Part shown: piece after piece, positions 12,336-24,848 of the stretch
Layout: every line of letters begins with the position of its first letter
Numbering within the stretch: the stretch's first letter is position 1
Assembly: GCA_022575985.1 (NCBI GenBank)
Contig: JAKSXM010000234.1
Coordinates: forward strand, 1 to 64,000
Direction: 5' to 3'
DNA from: Anagrus nilaparvatae
Taxonomy: Eukaryota; Arthropoda; Insecta; Hymenoptera; Mymaridae
Length of the DNA: 64,000 bases
The notes under the pieces: model-generated
Seen by the model: only the letters and a program-made list of their open reading frames with translations
Databases searched by the model: none
What the model was told of the DNA's origin: nothing
Program-made: the position numbers and the translations under genes

Positions 12336-13939
12336 TAGAAATCAATATAATTTTTATAGGGGCTTTATATTATAATAATACACATTAAAAATTTTAAAGA
12401 AAATTATCGTTTTCTTTTAGGAGATACTTTGTACTCCAAAGTTGAATCCTTATAGACTGCGAGCATATGAGCTGAGTCAAAAATCAGGGGTTTCAGATTT
12501 TTAGGTTCTGTCAATTTCAAAATTAAACGATGGATTAAAAAAAAAATAGCACAACGTAAATAAATTGTTGAACAAACTGGTATTCGATTTTTAATATTTA
12601 TTTATAACAATTTTTTAATAAAAGAGTTAAATATATCAATAAATACGAAAATAAATTGTGGATTTCATATAAAAGATATTTTAATTAGAAAAAATTTTAA
12701 ACCGATGAAAATTTTAAAGTGACAACGTCGCCCTTATACACGCATAATATAATAATAATAATCATGTAATTAATAACGAACTCCTATAAATGTTATGCGA
12801 CGTTGCCGTGCTTTCTTTTTTATTTGACTTTCAACGAAAAATGACAAGCCATGTACCGTCAAAATCTCGTGACCGTTAATTAACCTTAAGAAAGATTTTT
12901 AACAAGGCCGTTTTTCAAAACGATTCTCTGATAAAGAATTAAGTTGGTACTATAGGGGGGAGGTATTATTTTTCATATTTTTAAACGAATTTGAGTATTC
13001 GATCAAACTAGGTGTCGCGTCATACGCAATCGTTCTATTGCAATTTGTTAAAAAACAATTACGTATGACGCGACACCTAGTTTGATCGAATACTCAAATT
13101 CGTTTAAAAATATGAAAAATAATACCTCCCCCCTATAGTACCAACTTAATTCTTTATCAGAGAATCGTTTTGAAAAACGGCCAAATAAAAGAAAATTCTA
13201 TATAAAAAAATCGTCTGCTCCGCGCGCAATGTAAGAGCAGCCGATTTTCTAATATAGAATTTTCTTTTATTTGTTATACTATATTAGGAAAATTTTCCGT
13301 GAAAAGGGAGAGTTATTGCATCTGTAGAATTTTCCATAGATCATTTTTCTAATTTTCTTTTTTTATTTAAATTAAAATTAAGCTAATGGGACGGTGAGAA
13401 AAATTACAGTGCTCTGGCGCACCAAAATGGCATTAACGTTCACAAAAATTTGACGGTATACGGCCGGTCATTTTTTGTTGAAGGTCAAATAAAAAAAATA
13501 CAACAACGTCGTATAATGTTTGTATAGGCAAGCGTTTTTATTTAAATGATTATTATTATAATATTATGCGTGCATGTATTTTAAACAGCGACATTGTTGC
13601 CTTAAAATTTTTATCGGTTTTTAATACTTTATAATAAAAATATATTTTATATTAAATCCACAATTTATTTAAAAATCGAATACCAGTTTCTTCAACAATT
13701 AATTTACCTTGTGCTATTTTTTTTTGTTTAATCCATTGTTTAATTTTGATATTGACAGAACATAAAAATCTCAAACTCGTGATTTTTGACTGAGCTCCCA
13801 TGCCTACAATGTATAAAGATTCAACTTTAGAGCTTTATATCTCCTAAGTGAAAACGACAATTTTCTTAAATTTTTTATTTTATGTGTATTATTATAGAAT
13901 AATTATGAAGACCCTATAAAAATTATATCAATTTCTATC
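12336..13939. repeat. Composite nested palindrome, 1.6 kb
   Basis: Outer arms (ATCAATATAATTTTTATAGG at 12,341-12,360 versus its mirror near 13,912-13,932) match inward to ~12,880 and ~13,440. Inside sit two further palindromes: 12,906-13,182, nearly perfect, with GGCCGTTTTTC / GAAAAACGGCC ends, and 13,183-13,273, a hairpin with TAAAAGAAAATTCTATAT arms. The layout fits successive insertion of hairpin elements into an older foldback element. Confidence 0.85.
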
Positions 13940-14000
13940 GTCATCAAATTTCACGAATCAACCTTCATTGCAGAAATTCTTATAAATACAAGAAAAGTAG

Positions 14001-14240
14001 CACGCAAAAAAAATAATAAATAAAATTAACCTATAAAAATGTAGTAAAAACAAATTAATATAGATTGGTAAATATAACCAAAAAATTAGTAAATTTTTCT
14101 AAAAAAATTGAGGTTTTAGTTTTATAAACAAATTTTATTAGTAAATTTTACTAATAATTTATAGTGACTATTAACCAAACTGAATTTAGTAAACAACATC
14201 GTAATTTTAGTTATATTTACTAATTTTTTGTGTGCGTGAG
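14001..14240. repeat. Small imperfect inverted repeat
   Basis: CACGCAAAAAAAATAATAAA near 14,001 pairs imperfectly with TTACTAATTTTTTGTGTGCGTG near the right end. Internal AT-rich arms also pair weakly. A possible degraded MITE. Confidence 0.35.
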
Positions 14241-14266
14241 GTAATAAATAATAAGTTTTATTTTAA

Positions 14267-14690
14267 TTGTTAAATATTTTTATTTGTTTCTTTATTTATT
14301 TTTTATTTTTTTATTTTTTTTTATTTTATAAGTTTTCTTTTTTTTTTTTGTTCCTTTTTTTATTTTTTTTATTTTTTATTTTTTTTTATTTTTTATTTTT
14401 TATTTTTTTGTTCTTTTTTTTTTTTATTTTTTTATTCTTTTTTTTATTTTTTTCTTTTTTTATTTTTTTTCTTTTTTTTTTCTTTTTTTTCATTTTTTTT
14501 TTTCTTTTTTATTTTTTTTCTTTTTTTTTTTTTTTTTTTCTTTTTTTTCATTTTTTTTTTATTTTTTATTTTTTTCTTTTTTTTCATTTTTTTTTTATTT
14601 TTTATTTTTTTTCTTTTTTTTTTCTTTTTTTTCATTTATTTTTTATTTTTTATTTTTTTTTTTAATTTTTTATTCGTTTTTTTTAAAATT
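14267..14690. repeat. T-rich low-complexity tract
   Basis: About 420 bases of T runs broken by single A, C or G. It produces an apparent 132-residue F/L-rich frame on the plus strand and a K-rich frame on the minus strand; both are artefacts of composition. Confidence 0.9.
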
Positions 14691-15334
14691 TTGTTGTTTT
14701 TTGTTTCTTTGTTGTGTTGTTGGCAAGTTGTAGGCTTGTTGTATATGGGTTGATATTGTATATTGATGTTGATGTTGTATATTCCTTAACTGTATGTAAA
14801 CCTAATGCTTGGGTCTTCAAATCGGTTCCAAAATATTTTTCCCTCAATTTACTATCGAAAATAAGTTACCTCCTCAATTTTTAGCCTCCTAGGTCTTCTT
14901 GATTTTTTACAACCATATTAATTTTTTTTGTGCTTTTTATTTTTTTAAATTTTAAGAGCGCAAGAATTACTAAAAATTCTCTCAAACCCTCATTTTATTG
15001 CAAAAAAATTTTTCTTCACAAGTCCGGATAGGATATTTCCCTGGCTATCCGATTCCATGATTCAAACTTTTTTTTAAAGTTGCGCATGCGCGAGAAATCG
15101 AGTAAATACGTTCAAACTTCTAGCATTCATATCTCCACAGCAGAAAAACCAATTTTCATTTTGAAATGTCAAAATGTTTGTCTTTATGTATATTTCTTAT
15201 GGTAAAATTTTTGTATTGTTTTTTGGCTTTCTTAAAAAACTAGAGCAAAAAATCTGATTTTAAGATTTTCATTTATTCAAAATTTCAAATTTTCCGCCAA
15301 ATCACGTGACTAATCAAAAATCAGATCAAAAATT

Positions 15335-16279
15335 TGGATTCCGCGGGAAATTTTACTTAAGGCTTTATCTTTTTAGGTTTTTACAAGCTTATATGCTGAG
15401 ACAGCGAAATTTGAAAGAATTTCCCGATTATTGTCGATTAAGTAAGCATAATTAAAAAAAAAAAAAATAAGGGAAAATCCAGCTGAGTGCCCATTTTGCC
15501 AAATAGCCTTCTCCGATTAACCCTAAATTTGGCAGGTGTTTTTATGTATATGAAACATAATCCCTCCCAACTTTTTAGCCTTCTAGGTGCAAAAGTGCCC
15601 ACATTGGTTTTCAAATTTGCTAATAATTTTTTTAGCAATTAATTTATAAAACTGAAAACATGCAAAAAAAATGTTTCAATAGATACCCCTATGGAAAATT
15701 TCACGCTAAATTCGATTTTATGGCCGGTATCAGCCTAAAATTCTTCAGGACGCCAGAAAATGAAGATTTCGACCACTGATTTTGATTTTTTAGAAATTCA
15801 AATTACCGCATCAGTAGTCGAAAACTTCATTTTCTGGCGTCCTGAAGAATTTTAGGCTGATACCGGCCATAAAATCGAATTTAGCGTGAAATTTTCCATA
15901 GGGGTATCTATTGAAACATGTTTTTTGCATGTTTTCAGTTTTATAAATTAATTGCTAAAAAAATTATTAGCAAATTTGAAAACTTCCAAAAAAATTCAAA
16001 TGGGCCCAATGTGGGCACTTTTGCACCTAGAAGGCTAAAAAGTTGGGAGGGATTATGTTTCATATACATAAAAACACCTGCCAAATTTAGGGTTAATCGG
16101 AGAAGGCTATTTGGCAAAATGGGCACTCAGCTGGATTTTCCCTTATTTTTTTTTTTTTTTAATTATGCTTACTTAATCGACAATAATCGGGAAATTCTTT
16201 CAAATTTCGCTGTCTCAGCATATAAGCTTGTAAAAACATAAAAAGATACATCCTTTAGTAAAATTTTCCGCGGAATCCA
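15335..16279. repeat. Inner palindrome of the 14.7-18.1 kb element
   Basis: GGATTCCGCGGGAAATTTTA at the left is mirrored by AAATTTTCCGCGGAATCC at the right, and both arms match almost base for base through the AAAATCGAATTTAGCGTG segment to a short centre. It carries the AGCCTTCTAGGTGCAAA motif in both arms. Confidence 0.9.
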
Positions 16280-16841
16280 AAGGACCCCGCACATTTTATA
16301 TGGAAAACGGTCTTCCGGTGAAATTCGTTAAAAATTTGGGAAATTGTTCGTTTTGTACCCCTGATCAAAAGTCTCAATGGGGTCGAAGCTCAAAATGCCC
16401 ATATACGGCAATTTTTAGTGGAAAAAATGAATTTTTGCCGTTTTTGTCCACTGAAAATTACCGTAGAGCCTAAAGATGGGCATTTTGAGCTTCGACCCCA
16501 TTGAGGATTTTGATCAGGGATACAAAGCGAACGATTTCCAAGGAGTAAACATAATTTTAAAAAAAATGAATTTTTGCCGTTTTTGTCCACTCAAAATTGC
16601 CGTAGAGCCTAAAGATGGGCATTTTGAGCTTTGACCCCATTGAGACTTTTGATCAGGGATACAAAACGAACAATTTCCCAGCATGAAACATTTTATTAAA
16701 AAAAAATGAATTTTTGCCGTTTTTGCTGTGGAGATATGAATGCTAGAAGTTGGAACGTATTTACTTGATTTCTAGCGCATGCGCAACTTAAATAAAGTTT
16801 GAACCATGGAATCGGATACCCAGGGAAATTTCTTTTCCGAG

Positions 16842-17806
16842 CTTAACCTATTAACGCCCAATCGACACATACAAGCCATTTGAATTTTTTTTAATGAAAA
16901 AATCGATATTTTGAGCTAAAAATGTTACCTAGTAGGTAATCGGGGTTGCTTTTTTCATTTCCGAAGTCCGTTTTAACGTATAACCCCTAGAAAATGTAAT
17001 ATCATCCCCTAAAAGTGGGGTAATTTTTTTATAATTTTTAGACGTCATTAAAATTAATATAATGGGCACAAAAAATATTTCATGACATTAAAAACTTAAT
17101 ATGGACTATCAGGAACGCAAAAAAAATTAATGCATACCAATTTTTTAGCTTCAACCCCTTTAATGGGATAAGGGGTGGATTTGTAGCATAAAAGAAAAAA
17201 TGAATATTTTGGGCTAAAATTGTCATCCAGTAGGTATTTTTGTCCACTATTTTCATTTCTGAAGTCAGTTTTTACAAACAACCCCTAGAAAATATGAAAT
17301 ATTTTTGCATCGAAAAAATAATGTAATATTTACCTTATCTTTAGGGGGTGATATCTTATTTTCTAGGGGTTGTTTGTAAAAACTTCAGAAATGAAAATAG
17401 TGGACAAAAATACCTACTGGATGACAATTTTAGCCCAAAATATTCATTTTTTCTTTTATGCTACAAATCCACCCCTTATCCCATTAAAGGGGTTGAAGAT
17501 AAAAAATTGGTATGCATTAATTTTTTTTGTGTTCCTGATAGTCCCATATTAAGTTTTTAATGCCATGAAATATTTTTTGTGCCCATTATATTAATTTTAA
17601 TGACGTCTAAAAATTATAAAAAAATAACCCCATTTTTAGGGGATGGTATCACATTTTCTAGGGGTTGCACGTTAAAACGGACTTCGGAAATGAAAAGAGC
17701 AGCCCTGATGGCCAAATAGGTAAAATTTTTGGCTCAAAATATTGATTTTTTCATTAAAAAAAATTCAAATGGCTTGTATGTGTCGATTGGGCGTTAATGG
17801 GTTAAG
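16842..17806. repeat. Inner palindrome, ~965 bp
   Basis: TTAACCTATTAACGCCCAAT (16,843) is mirrored by ATTGGGCGTTAATGGGTTAA (~17,786-17,805). Both arms contain TTTTCTAGGGGTTG-like motifs. The matching frames at 17,096-17,281 (-) and 17,348-17,560 (+) encode the same peptide by symmetry and are not genes. Confidence 0.9.
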
Positions 17807-18233
17807 AAGAAAAATTTTTTTGCAATAAAAAGGGGTTTGAGAGAATTTTTAGTAATTTTTCCGCTCTTAAAATTAAAAAAAAATAAAAAGCACAAAAATA
17901 TTAATATGGCTGTAAAAAATCAAGGAAAAGACCTAGGAGGCTAAAAATTGAGGAGGTAACTTATTTTCTATAGCACTTTGAGGGAAAAATATTTTGGAAC
18001 AGATTTGAAGATCCAAGAATTAGGTTTACATATTTTTGAGGAATATCAACCCATATGGTAGTCAGCTTATTTAATATTCTAGAAATATACTAAAAAATAT
18101 TTATGTATTTATTTTTACAATATATGGTTATTAACATAATAAATGGTAAAAATCGTAAATGAAAAGAGCAAGAGACACCTCTACATTTTTTTTTCTGAGA
18201 AAATTAATTTATATATTTATATCGATTGCACAA

Positions 18234-18302
18234 GAGCTCTGATAGCTAAGTCGGTAGCGCGTCAGCTTGAAGATCTGAACTTTGCAGGTTCACCATCCGA
18301 CA
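18234..18302 (+). other. tRNA-like sequence, probable tRNA pseudogene or SINE head
   Basis: TAGCTAAGTCGG (18,243-18,254) matches the eukaryotic A-box consensus TRGCNNAGYNGG at every position. It is followed by an anticodon-arm-like TCAGCTTGAAGATCTGA, a T-arm-like GCAGGTTCACCATCC and an acceptor-like CATCCGAC. The 5' acceptor strand does not pair with the 3' end, and the B box is imperfect. The GAA-containing loop resembles tRNA-Phe, but that is a guess. Most likely a decayed tRNA or the 5' part of a tRNA-derived SINE. Confidence 0.5.
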
Positions 18303-18880
18303 AAATATTTTCAGTATTTTTCTGAAAAGATTCAATTCTGAAATTATTTCTATCATTGCCCTAGAACTGTGACATTCGTATAATGTTATTAAAATAAAAA
18401 GTTGCATTATGTAGGTAACGCAGTCCGGGGTGCGACCATGTGCACTAAGCAGGCATAAAACGCACATAAAATATTTACATAACACAAAAATTTAAACTTG
18501 CACCCACTAAGGATGAAAAGCCTTATAAAAAAAGCAACATAATAAATCAAGCATAATAAAAATTATACAACAAACATAACAAATAAGAGATAAAAAAAAC
18601 TTAAAAAAGCGTAAGCCTTACATCTTTCACAAACCTTAAGCCTTACATCTTTCACAAAAACCATAACCATAACCATATTTATATCGATGACGAGTGGTAC
18701 ATAAAAGTGGTAAATACAAACAATTATACTGACATAACCGTGACATCACTAACTCACGTGACTATACATGATCTAAAAAACCCAAAAAAACGTATTAGCA
18801 AGGTGTGCGTTCAATTAAAAAAAATTTTTTTGTACATCATATGCATGCATGCATATTACATAATATCAATAAAAAAAATA
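18303..18880. other. Gene-free stretch downstream of the tRNA-like sequence
   Basis: Contains a direct repeat of AAGCCTTACATCTTTCACAAA (18,610-18,660), a run of CCATAA units just after it, and an ATGCATGCATGCAT tract at ~18,843. If the tRNA-like sequence heads a SINE, its body would lie here; I cannot define an end. Confidence 0.4.
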
Positions 18881-19007
18881 AATTAAAAAACTATTCACAA
18901 AATATTATAAAATTAGTTTGCTATTAGTTCGTTGATAAAACATTTAGGAGGGAGGGGGTAGAAAACAAAAAACCCTATTACTTTTAGCGGTGCTAATTTG
19001 CTAGTCT

Positions 19008-20497
19008 AAATTTTTGGCTGCAAAATGTTCGCTAGACGTTAGCTGGTCATTGCTATCCTTTGAATGATACATCTTAATTTTACAATTTAATTAAAATGGT
19101 TTATTAAAATACAGAAAAAATGAAAATTTATAAAATGGGATTTTCTTGATTTTTTTACATTTTTAGCTTAAAAATCATGTAAATCTAAAAATAAAAATAC
19201 TTCTTTTGGTAAAACAAAAGTTATGTCTATTATTAATAAAAATTAAGTTTTTTTTAAGTTTAGATTTTATTTTCTTTCAAAATGTCTATAAATAGAAATG
19301 TACCCAAAAATCAATAAAATACCATTTTATAAATTTTCATTTTTTCTATATTTTAATAAACCATTTTAATTAAATTGTCAAATTGAGATGTATCATTCAA
19401 AGGATACCAAAATTACTATACCTTTGTAAAATTTCCCGCAGAATTCAAATTTTTGGTCAGATTTTCATTTGTTCACGTGACTTAGCGGGAAATCAGCAAA
19501 ATAAGTAACAAGTCAAAATTGAAAAAAACGAAAATCGGTATTACTCGCTTAATACAAAAATTACTCTCGGGAAATTTTTTTCAGGAAATTATATGCAATT
19601 TTTGAAAATTTTAAGAAAAAAAAAATTTTTTTTTAGCGGGAAACTTTTGAGTTATTTTCACTTAAAGGTTAACACAAATTTGAATTTTCCCGCGAATTGA
19701 CATAGAGTAGGAAAAACCTGACTGAAAATTCGAATTTTTCATCAAATTTTACATCGAAAACCTACTTTTTTTTCTTTCTTTAACGTTTTTTAGAGCTTTT
19801 TTACGGGATTTTCAAAAATGGTGGCTGAGGAGAGAAATTTGATCAAAAAACTTTAAATCAGCATAGCACCCTTCAAAATTTATAGAAAACCTTCAAATTC
19901 AGGGAATCATCTATTTTTAAGTTGTTTTATCGAAAATAAACCAAATTTCCTATTTTTGAGACCTGGCATATCATTTTGTGCTTTTATCCATGGAATTACC
20001 CACTAATTAAAACTCTAAAAATAAAAAATCTGAAAAAAAAAACAATTTTCGAGCATCAGAAATTTTTTGTCAATAGTTATTTTCCAAACATTTCGACGAA
20101 AAATTTGAAATTTTTTAAAAGTTGATAAAAAAGAGTGCCCTTTTGCCGCCCACGTAAAAATTAGTAACTTTCTTAGATCATGCGCAGTAAGAAAATTACT
20201 AAACTGAAGACATCTTTGCGGGGCTTTCAAATAAAAATTATTATTTAATAAATTTATAAAAAATATTTAAATATTATTATAAATTTTGTACTAGCTAACT
20301 ACTAGATAACATTTAAAATTTATTTCAAAACCCAAAAAGCAATTAGTTAATAGTTTTTGATGAATAAAAATTCATGCTGTAGCTACCGTGGCAACATGTT
20401 TACTTCCTAATTTATTAATAAACTAATTAATTAGCTAATAAATAATTGACCTTGCAATGAGTAGCTAATGACTAGCGAATATTTTGCAGCCAATAAT
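19008..20497. repeat. Foldback element with inner palindrome
   Basis: Outer arms 19,008-19,052 and 20,453-20,497 are inverted copies (GGCTGCAAAATRTTCGCTAG). Just inside the left arm is a palindrome 19,053-19,407 (TATCCTTTGAATGATACATC mirrored). The remainder, 19,410-20,450, is AT-rich with no gene and includes AATTCAAATTTTTGGTCAG-like sequence resembling the 15.3-kb palindrome. Confidence 0.7.
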
Positions 20498-22423
20498 TTA
20501 TCCAGAAATCGAAAAAATTTGCGTTACGTGATTTGTGAAAGAGTCCAAATAACAACACCAGATAGACAATATATAGCTTCAGATTAAATTTTGCTGCACC
20601 CTTGTAGCCATGCAAAATCTAAAGATTTCTGCGAATTAATCGGGTTTAATATTGTTAAGGGGTTACGAGTGTAAATAGAAAATTTGAGTAGATATTCACA
20701 TTACCAACGCTATTTTTTTTTTTTTATAATTTGCAATTTAAAATAAAATAAGTCGTAAATAAATTAAAATATGTATTTATTTTGTAATATTAGTGCAAAA
20801 AAAATTATTTTAATTTTATAAATTATGAAAAACATTGTTATTTTAGGTTATGGTACTTGCTAAAACTTGGTTGTCACTGAATAATTAATGATTGAACCTG
20901 TTAATTTAAATAAAATAAATTGGAAATATAATCTTTAACAAATTATTTATCATATTTAAATTGTTTCATCTCCCTGTGCCATTATTATCATACTTTTTTT
21001 AAGCTACAAATATGATTTTCCATAAGAGCAATGTTAAAAATTTTTAAACTGTCTATTCTTAATTTGCAATAAAATATCTATTTGTTCAACAAGGGAAAAA
21101 AATAGGATTTGGCGAGGGATTTGGCTTTCAATGCAGTTGTATACACGAGTGAGCGTAGCGAACAAGTGCAGACATCATTGAAAGTAAAATTTCCTACATT
21201 TTTTCCCGTGTTCAACACATAGTTTTTCATTAAAAGCGAAAAAAAGATCGTTCGAAAGTAAGAAACTAGATCTTTTTTGCAGCGTATAATGAAAAGAAAA
21301 TTAATACGGTAAAAAGGGTAAATCAAAGTTTATTAATTAAACTTTTAAAAAGTTTAACTTTAATAATTTTTCAGTTTCATTCAGTTCTTTCATCATTTTT
21401 ATTTACACTTATAACTCCTTAAATTTTTTTTTTTAAATAATAAAATTAAATAAATTAAAAACAGTTCTACCTATAAGTTTTTAAAAGTTTGTTACTAATA
21501 ATTTAAATTTTTAACATTTAATAAGGCTTCAATTCTGTATGGGATAGGGGATTATAATTATTATTATGCAAGAGTTGCCTTAAATACCCGCCGGGTACAG
21601 AGGCATAACTACAAAACAAAGAATATATAACTAAAATTCAAGCAGAAAAAGAACAAAATAATCTATGCTAACAGTATTGGCAAAAAAAACTACCACCGTA
21701 AAATGACAAAATCGGCGCTGATGTACAAAAATGGCGACGTCAAGCGATTAATGGCGCAGTCAAGCCGCAAGCGGTGTATTAGATATAGGAAAAAATTAGT
21801 TCCTTAATAAACCGCCTGCAGCGTTTGGATAATTTTTTTTGCCAAAGGTCAAAGTATAAAGGTCAAAGTACTACAGATATAGTATGCAAGGAAATGTATA
21901 AAGACTAGATATAGTGTTACACCAATTGAGTAAAACAGAGAAATTATTTAATATTTATGTTAAAAAATATTTGTTTTGTGATTTCTAATTATAATAAATA
22001 AAAATATAAAATAAACTTAAAAACTTTATTTGATAATAAGTTAAAATTTTTTACAATTATATTTTACACTGTTATACGCAAAGAAGAAACTAGTAATCAT
22101 AACTAAAAATGTAACTGACGTTTTCAACGTTATAACAATAAATTTTTTTTAAAAGTTACGTTGATATAGAGTAACAATAAATATTTTTAAATTAAATTAA
22201 AAAATAAGCATCAACACTTTTTTCCTTTCAATAAAGGTAAAGTTTAAACAATGCGATATTTTTATAATTAAAAATATTTGTTTTCTATAGCAGAAAGTCT
22301 CAAAAAAACAAAAAAAAAACTGTATCATTTCTGGATTTTAGGCACTTTTAAAAGAAGTTATTTATTAATACTAATTTTTTGCATAGAATTTGAAGAAAAT
22401 TTAATTATTTTGCAATAGCAATT
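20498..22423. other. Gene-free AT-rich stretch with a partial MITE copy
   Basis: Bases ~20,905-21,080 are a diverged partial copy of the TTAA-flanked MITE (ATTTTCCATAAGAGCAATGT). The minus-strand frame at 21,078-21,326 has no recognisable domain and I do not regard it as a gene. A duplicated AAGGTCAAAGTA motif lies near 21,846-21,870. Confidence 0.5.
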
Positions 22424-23498
22424 GACACACCTAGCTTGAACGAGCGAAAAGTCGAAAAAAAATGACGACAAAATCTGATACTACAAAGTTTTCGGGAATA
22501 GTTTGTTATTTTCATATTTCCATAGCAGTAAGTTGGAGCTGCTCGTCTAAAAAAATTTTAGTCAATTTTGTGGGTGACTGAGAGATTAAAATCCGAAAAT
22601 TTGATTTTTAACAATAAATCTTTATTAAATTTAAAGAAATAGATGAAAAATTTGGATTGCCAGGGAAAAACCACTCCAGAAGAAAAAAAAACTTATCTTT
22701 TTACGATGAAATTTAGCCAAGTTATCGTCAATTTAAGATTTTGCCCAAATTCGTCTTAAAAAAGATTGAAATTTTATTGAAAAAAGCCTGTTTCTGAACT
22801 TTAAACATGCATTACTCGCGTGTTTTTCATCGTAAAATAATAATTTCTTTTTTTTTAAATCGATTAATTTTTCCCTGGCAATTCATTTCTTTAAGAAAAA
22901 AATCATTTTTAGTGACCAAATTTCAATTTTTAGGTCAAAAACTGTGTTAAGTAAATCTTGCTATTTACGATTTTCAAAGGCTTTTGACCTAAAAATTGAA
23001 ATTTGGTCAATAAAAATGATTTTTTTCTTAAAGAAATGAATTGCCAGGGAAAAATTAATCGATTTAAAAAAAAAAATTATTATTTTACGATGAAAAACAC
23101 GCGAGTAATGCATGTTTAAAGTTCAGAAACAGGCTTTTTTCAATAAAATTTCAATCTTTTTTAAGACGAATTTGGGCAAAATCTTAAATTGACGATAACT
23201 TGGCTAAATTTCATCGTAAAAAGATAAGTTTTTTTTTCTTCTGGAGTGGTTTTTCCCTGGCAATCCAAATTTTTCATCTATTTCTTTAAATTTAATAAAG
23301 ATTTATTGTTAAAAATCAAATTTTCGGATTTTGATCTCTTAGTCACCCACAAAATTGACTAAAAATTTTTTAGACGAGCAGCTCCAACATACTGCTATGG
23401 AAATATGAAAAAAACAAACTATTCCCGAAAACTTTGTAGTATCAGATTTTGTCATCATTTTTTTTCGACTTTTCGCTCGTTCAAGCTAGGTGTGTTGA
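22424..23498. repeat. 1.08-kb near-perfect palindrome
   Basis: GACACACCTAGCTTGAACGA (22,424) is mirrored by TCGTTCAAGCTAGGTGTGTT near 23,478-23,497. The arms match along ~500 bases to a centre near 22,961. It is more complete and less diverged than its relative at 2572-3306. No coding potential. Confidence 0.92.
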
Positions 23499-23520
23499 CT
23501 TTTTTCTAGTTTACGTGTTT

Positions 23521-23741
23521 TCTATGGAAGCTCCTAAGTGCCATCTAGCGCAGGTCTGCAAACTTGCAGTCTTGCAAGAAGACAAGTATGCAAGCCTGCA
23601 TTCTTGTTTTTCTATAAATAAAAATTAATTATATTTTAAACCAAATAATAAAAAAATATTTAACTTTAGAGCATTTTTAAGTCATTTATTACTGATTTTT
23701 ACTATATTGGCAGTAAATGAAGGTAAATATTGTTACAAGGT
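23521..23741 (+). repeat. Dispersed ~220-bp repeat, inverted copy at 58 kb
   Basis: CTATGGAAGCTCCTAAGTGC through a GCAAACTTGCAGTCTTGCAA segment to ATTTACTGCC-type sequence matches the reverse complement of 58,078-58,286 with few differences. The TTGCA-rich part can form a short hairpin. No coding capacity. Confidence 0.85.
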
Positions 23742-24848
23742 AAATATAAAAAAATTATTTATTATATTTTTTAGCTTATATTTACGTGAAATTAATATAT
23801 AAATATAATACTGTAATAATTTATATCTAGGTACTTTAATTAAATTATTTTTTAAATATAATTGCAGGTAATAACTATAATAAAAAAGCTTAACAGGAGT
23901 CTACTGAACGTTTCACCTGAAAGTAGATCAAATTTCATCTTCTATTTATAATGGTAACTAGCTGATTGGCCTCGCTACGCTCGGCAGAATGTGACAGTAA
24001 TTTTGAACATTTAACTATCACACTATTCGTTGACGTCTAAAAATAAAAAATATTACTGCGCGAAATTAAAATAATTTTTGTTTTTCATTTAAAAATTGTT
24101 TAAAACAATATTTTAATCATAAAATCCTATCCTATATATATTAATTAATGAAAATAATATTAATGAAATAATCGAAAAAATTTATAATTTTTAATATTAT
24201 TCATCACTAATTTATGAAGAGCTGTATGGACAAAAATACATGAAAGTTGTTTTAAATTAATTTTTAAAGAAATATCCCCAGCCTTTTTTTTAATTTTTAA
24301 AAAATATTCAAAAGATTTTGAGATATCAAACTCAGAAGTTAGTGGTCGAAAACATAAAAAAATTTCATTTTTTTTTCACTAAAACTGATTTTTCTCAAGA
24401 TCTAAGAGGTCTTTTGAGACGAACTTAAGTTCAGATTAATCCTTGGAAAAAATGCTATCAAAGTCCGTTTGTTTTTTTTTAATTTGAGCTCTCGGTTCAG
24501 AGTTACAACTGTTTGAAACTAAGAAGTTTAAATTTAAAAACTCAAAAAGTTGTCATTTTTACCACTTGATAACTTAAAATGGTTTGTATCAAAATGCAAA
24601 AACCAATCTGCTTTCTATTTATTCAGAACTTTTTTAAAACCAATTTTTTTTGTTTTTTATTTAAAGCATTTATTAAAGAGAAATAGCAAAAAAACGACTT
24701 CAAGTGAAATTTTTTGAATTTTTGGGTTTTTCATGTTTAAGACAGCCGATATCCAATTTCTTATTCGATGAAATTTTTCGAATTTTTTCATATATAAAAC
24801 ACCCGACAATATAGATTGAAATAATTGAAATATTTTCATGATGTAGAC
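23742..24848. other. Gene-free AT-rich stretch before the 111-bp satellite
   Basis: No recognised gene or element. A CTCGCTACGCTCGGCAGA motif at ~23,970 resembles a segment near 21,150 in the opposite orientation. Confidence 0.4.

Larger units (their letters stand above)
14742..18056. repeat. 3.3-kb nested palindrome (foldback element containing foldback elements)
   Basis: Outer arms 14,742-15,020 and 17,810-18,056 are inverted copies (ATGGGTTGATATT versus AATATCAACCCAT, with TAGCCTCCTAGG in both). A second pair (15,005-15,150 / 16,725-16,850) includes GCGCATGCGC sequence. Within these lie a near-perfect palindrome 15,335-16,279 (centre ~15,807), a compound inverted/direct repeat 16,335-16,720, and a palindrome 16,842-17,806 (centre ~17,320). 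The several 60-107-residue frames that occur as mirror pairs are by-products of symmetry. No transposase is encoded. Confidence 0.9.

Noticed and set aside
14267..14665. 132-residue F/L-rich frame (and K-rich frame opposite), which looks like a membrane protein
   Set aside because: Pure product of a T-rich low-complexity tract.
15438..17560. Pairs of similar frames on opposite strands, suggesting a small gene family
   Set aside because: Each pair is the same sequence read from the two arms of a palindrome; no domain is recognised.
21078..21326. Minus-strand 82-residue frame
   Set aside because: No recognisable domain or homologous copy; the length is compatible with chance in AT-rich DNA.
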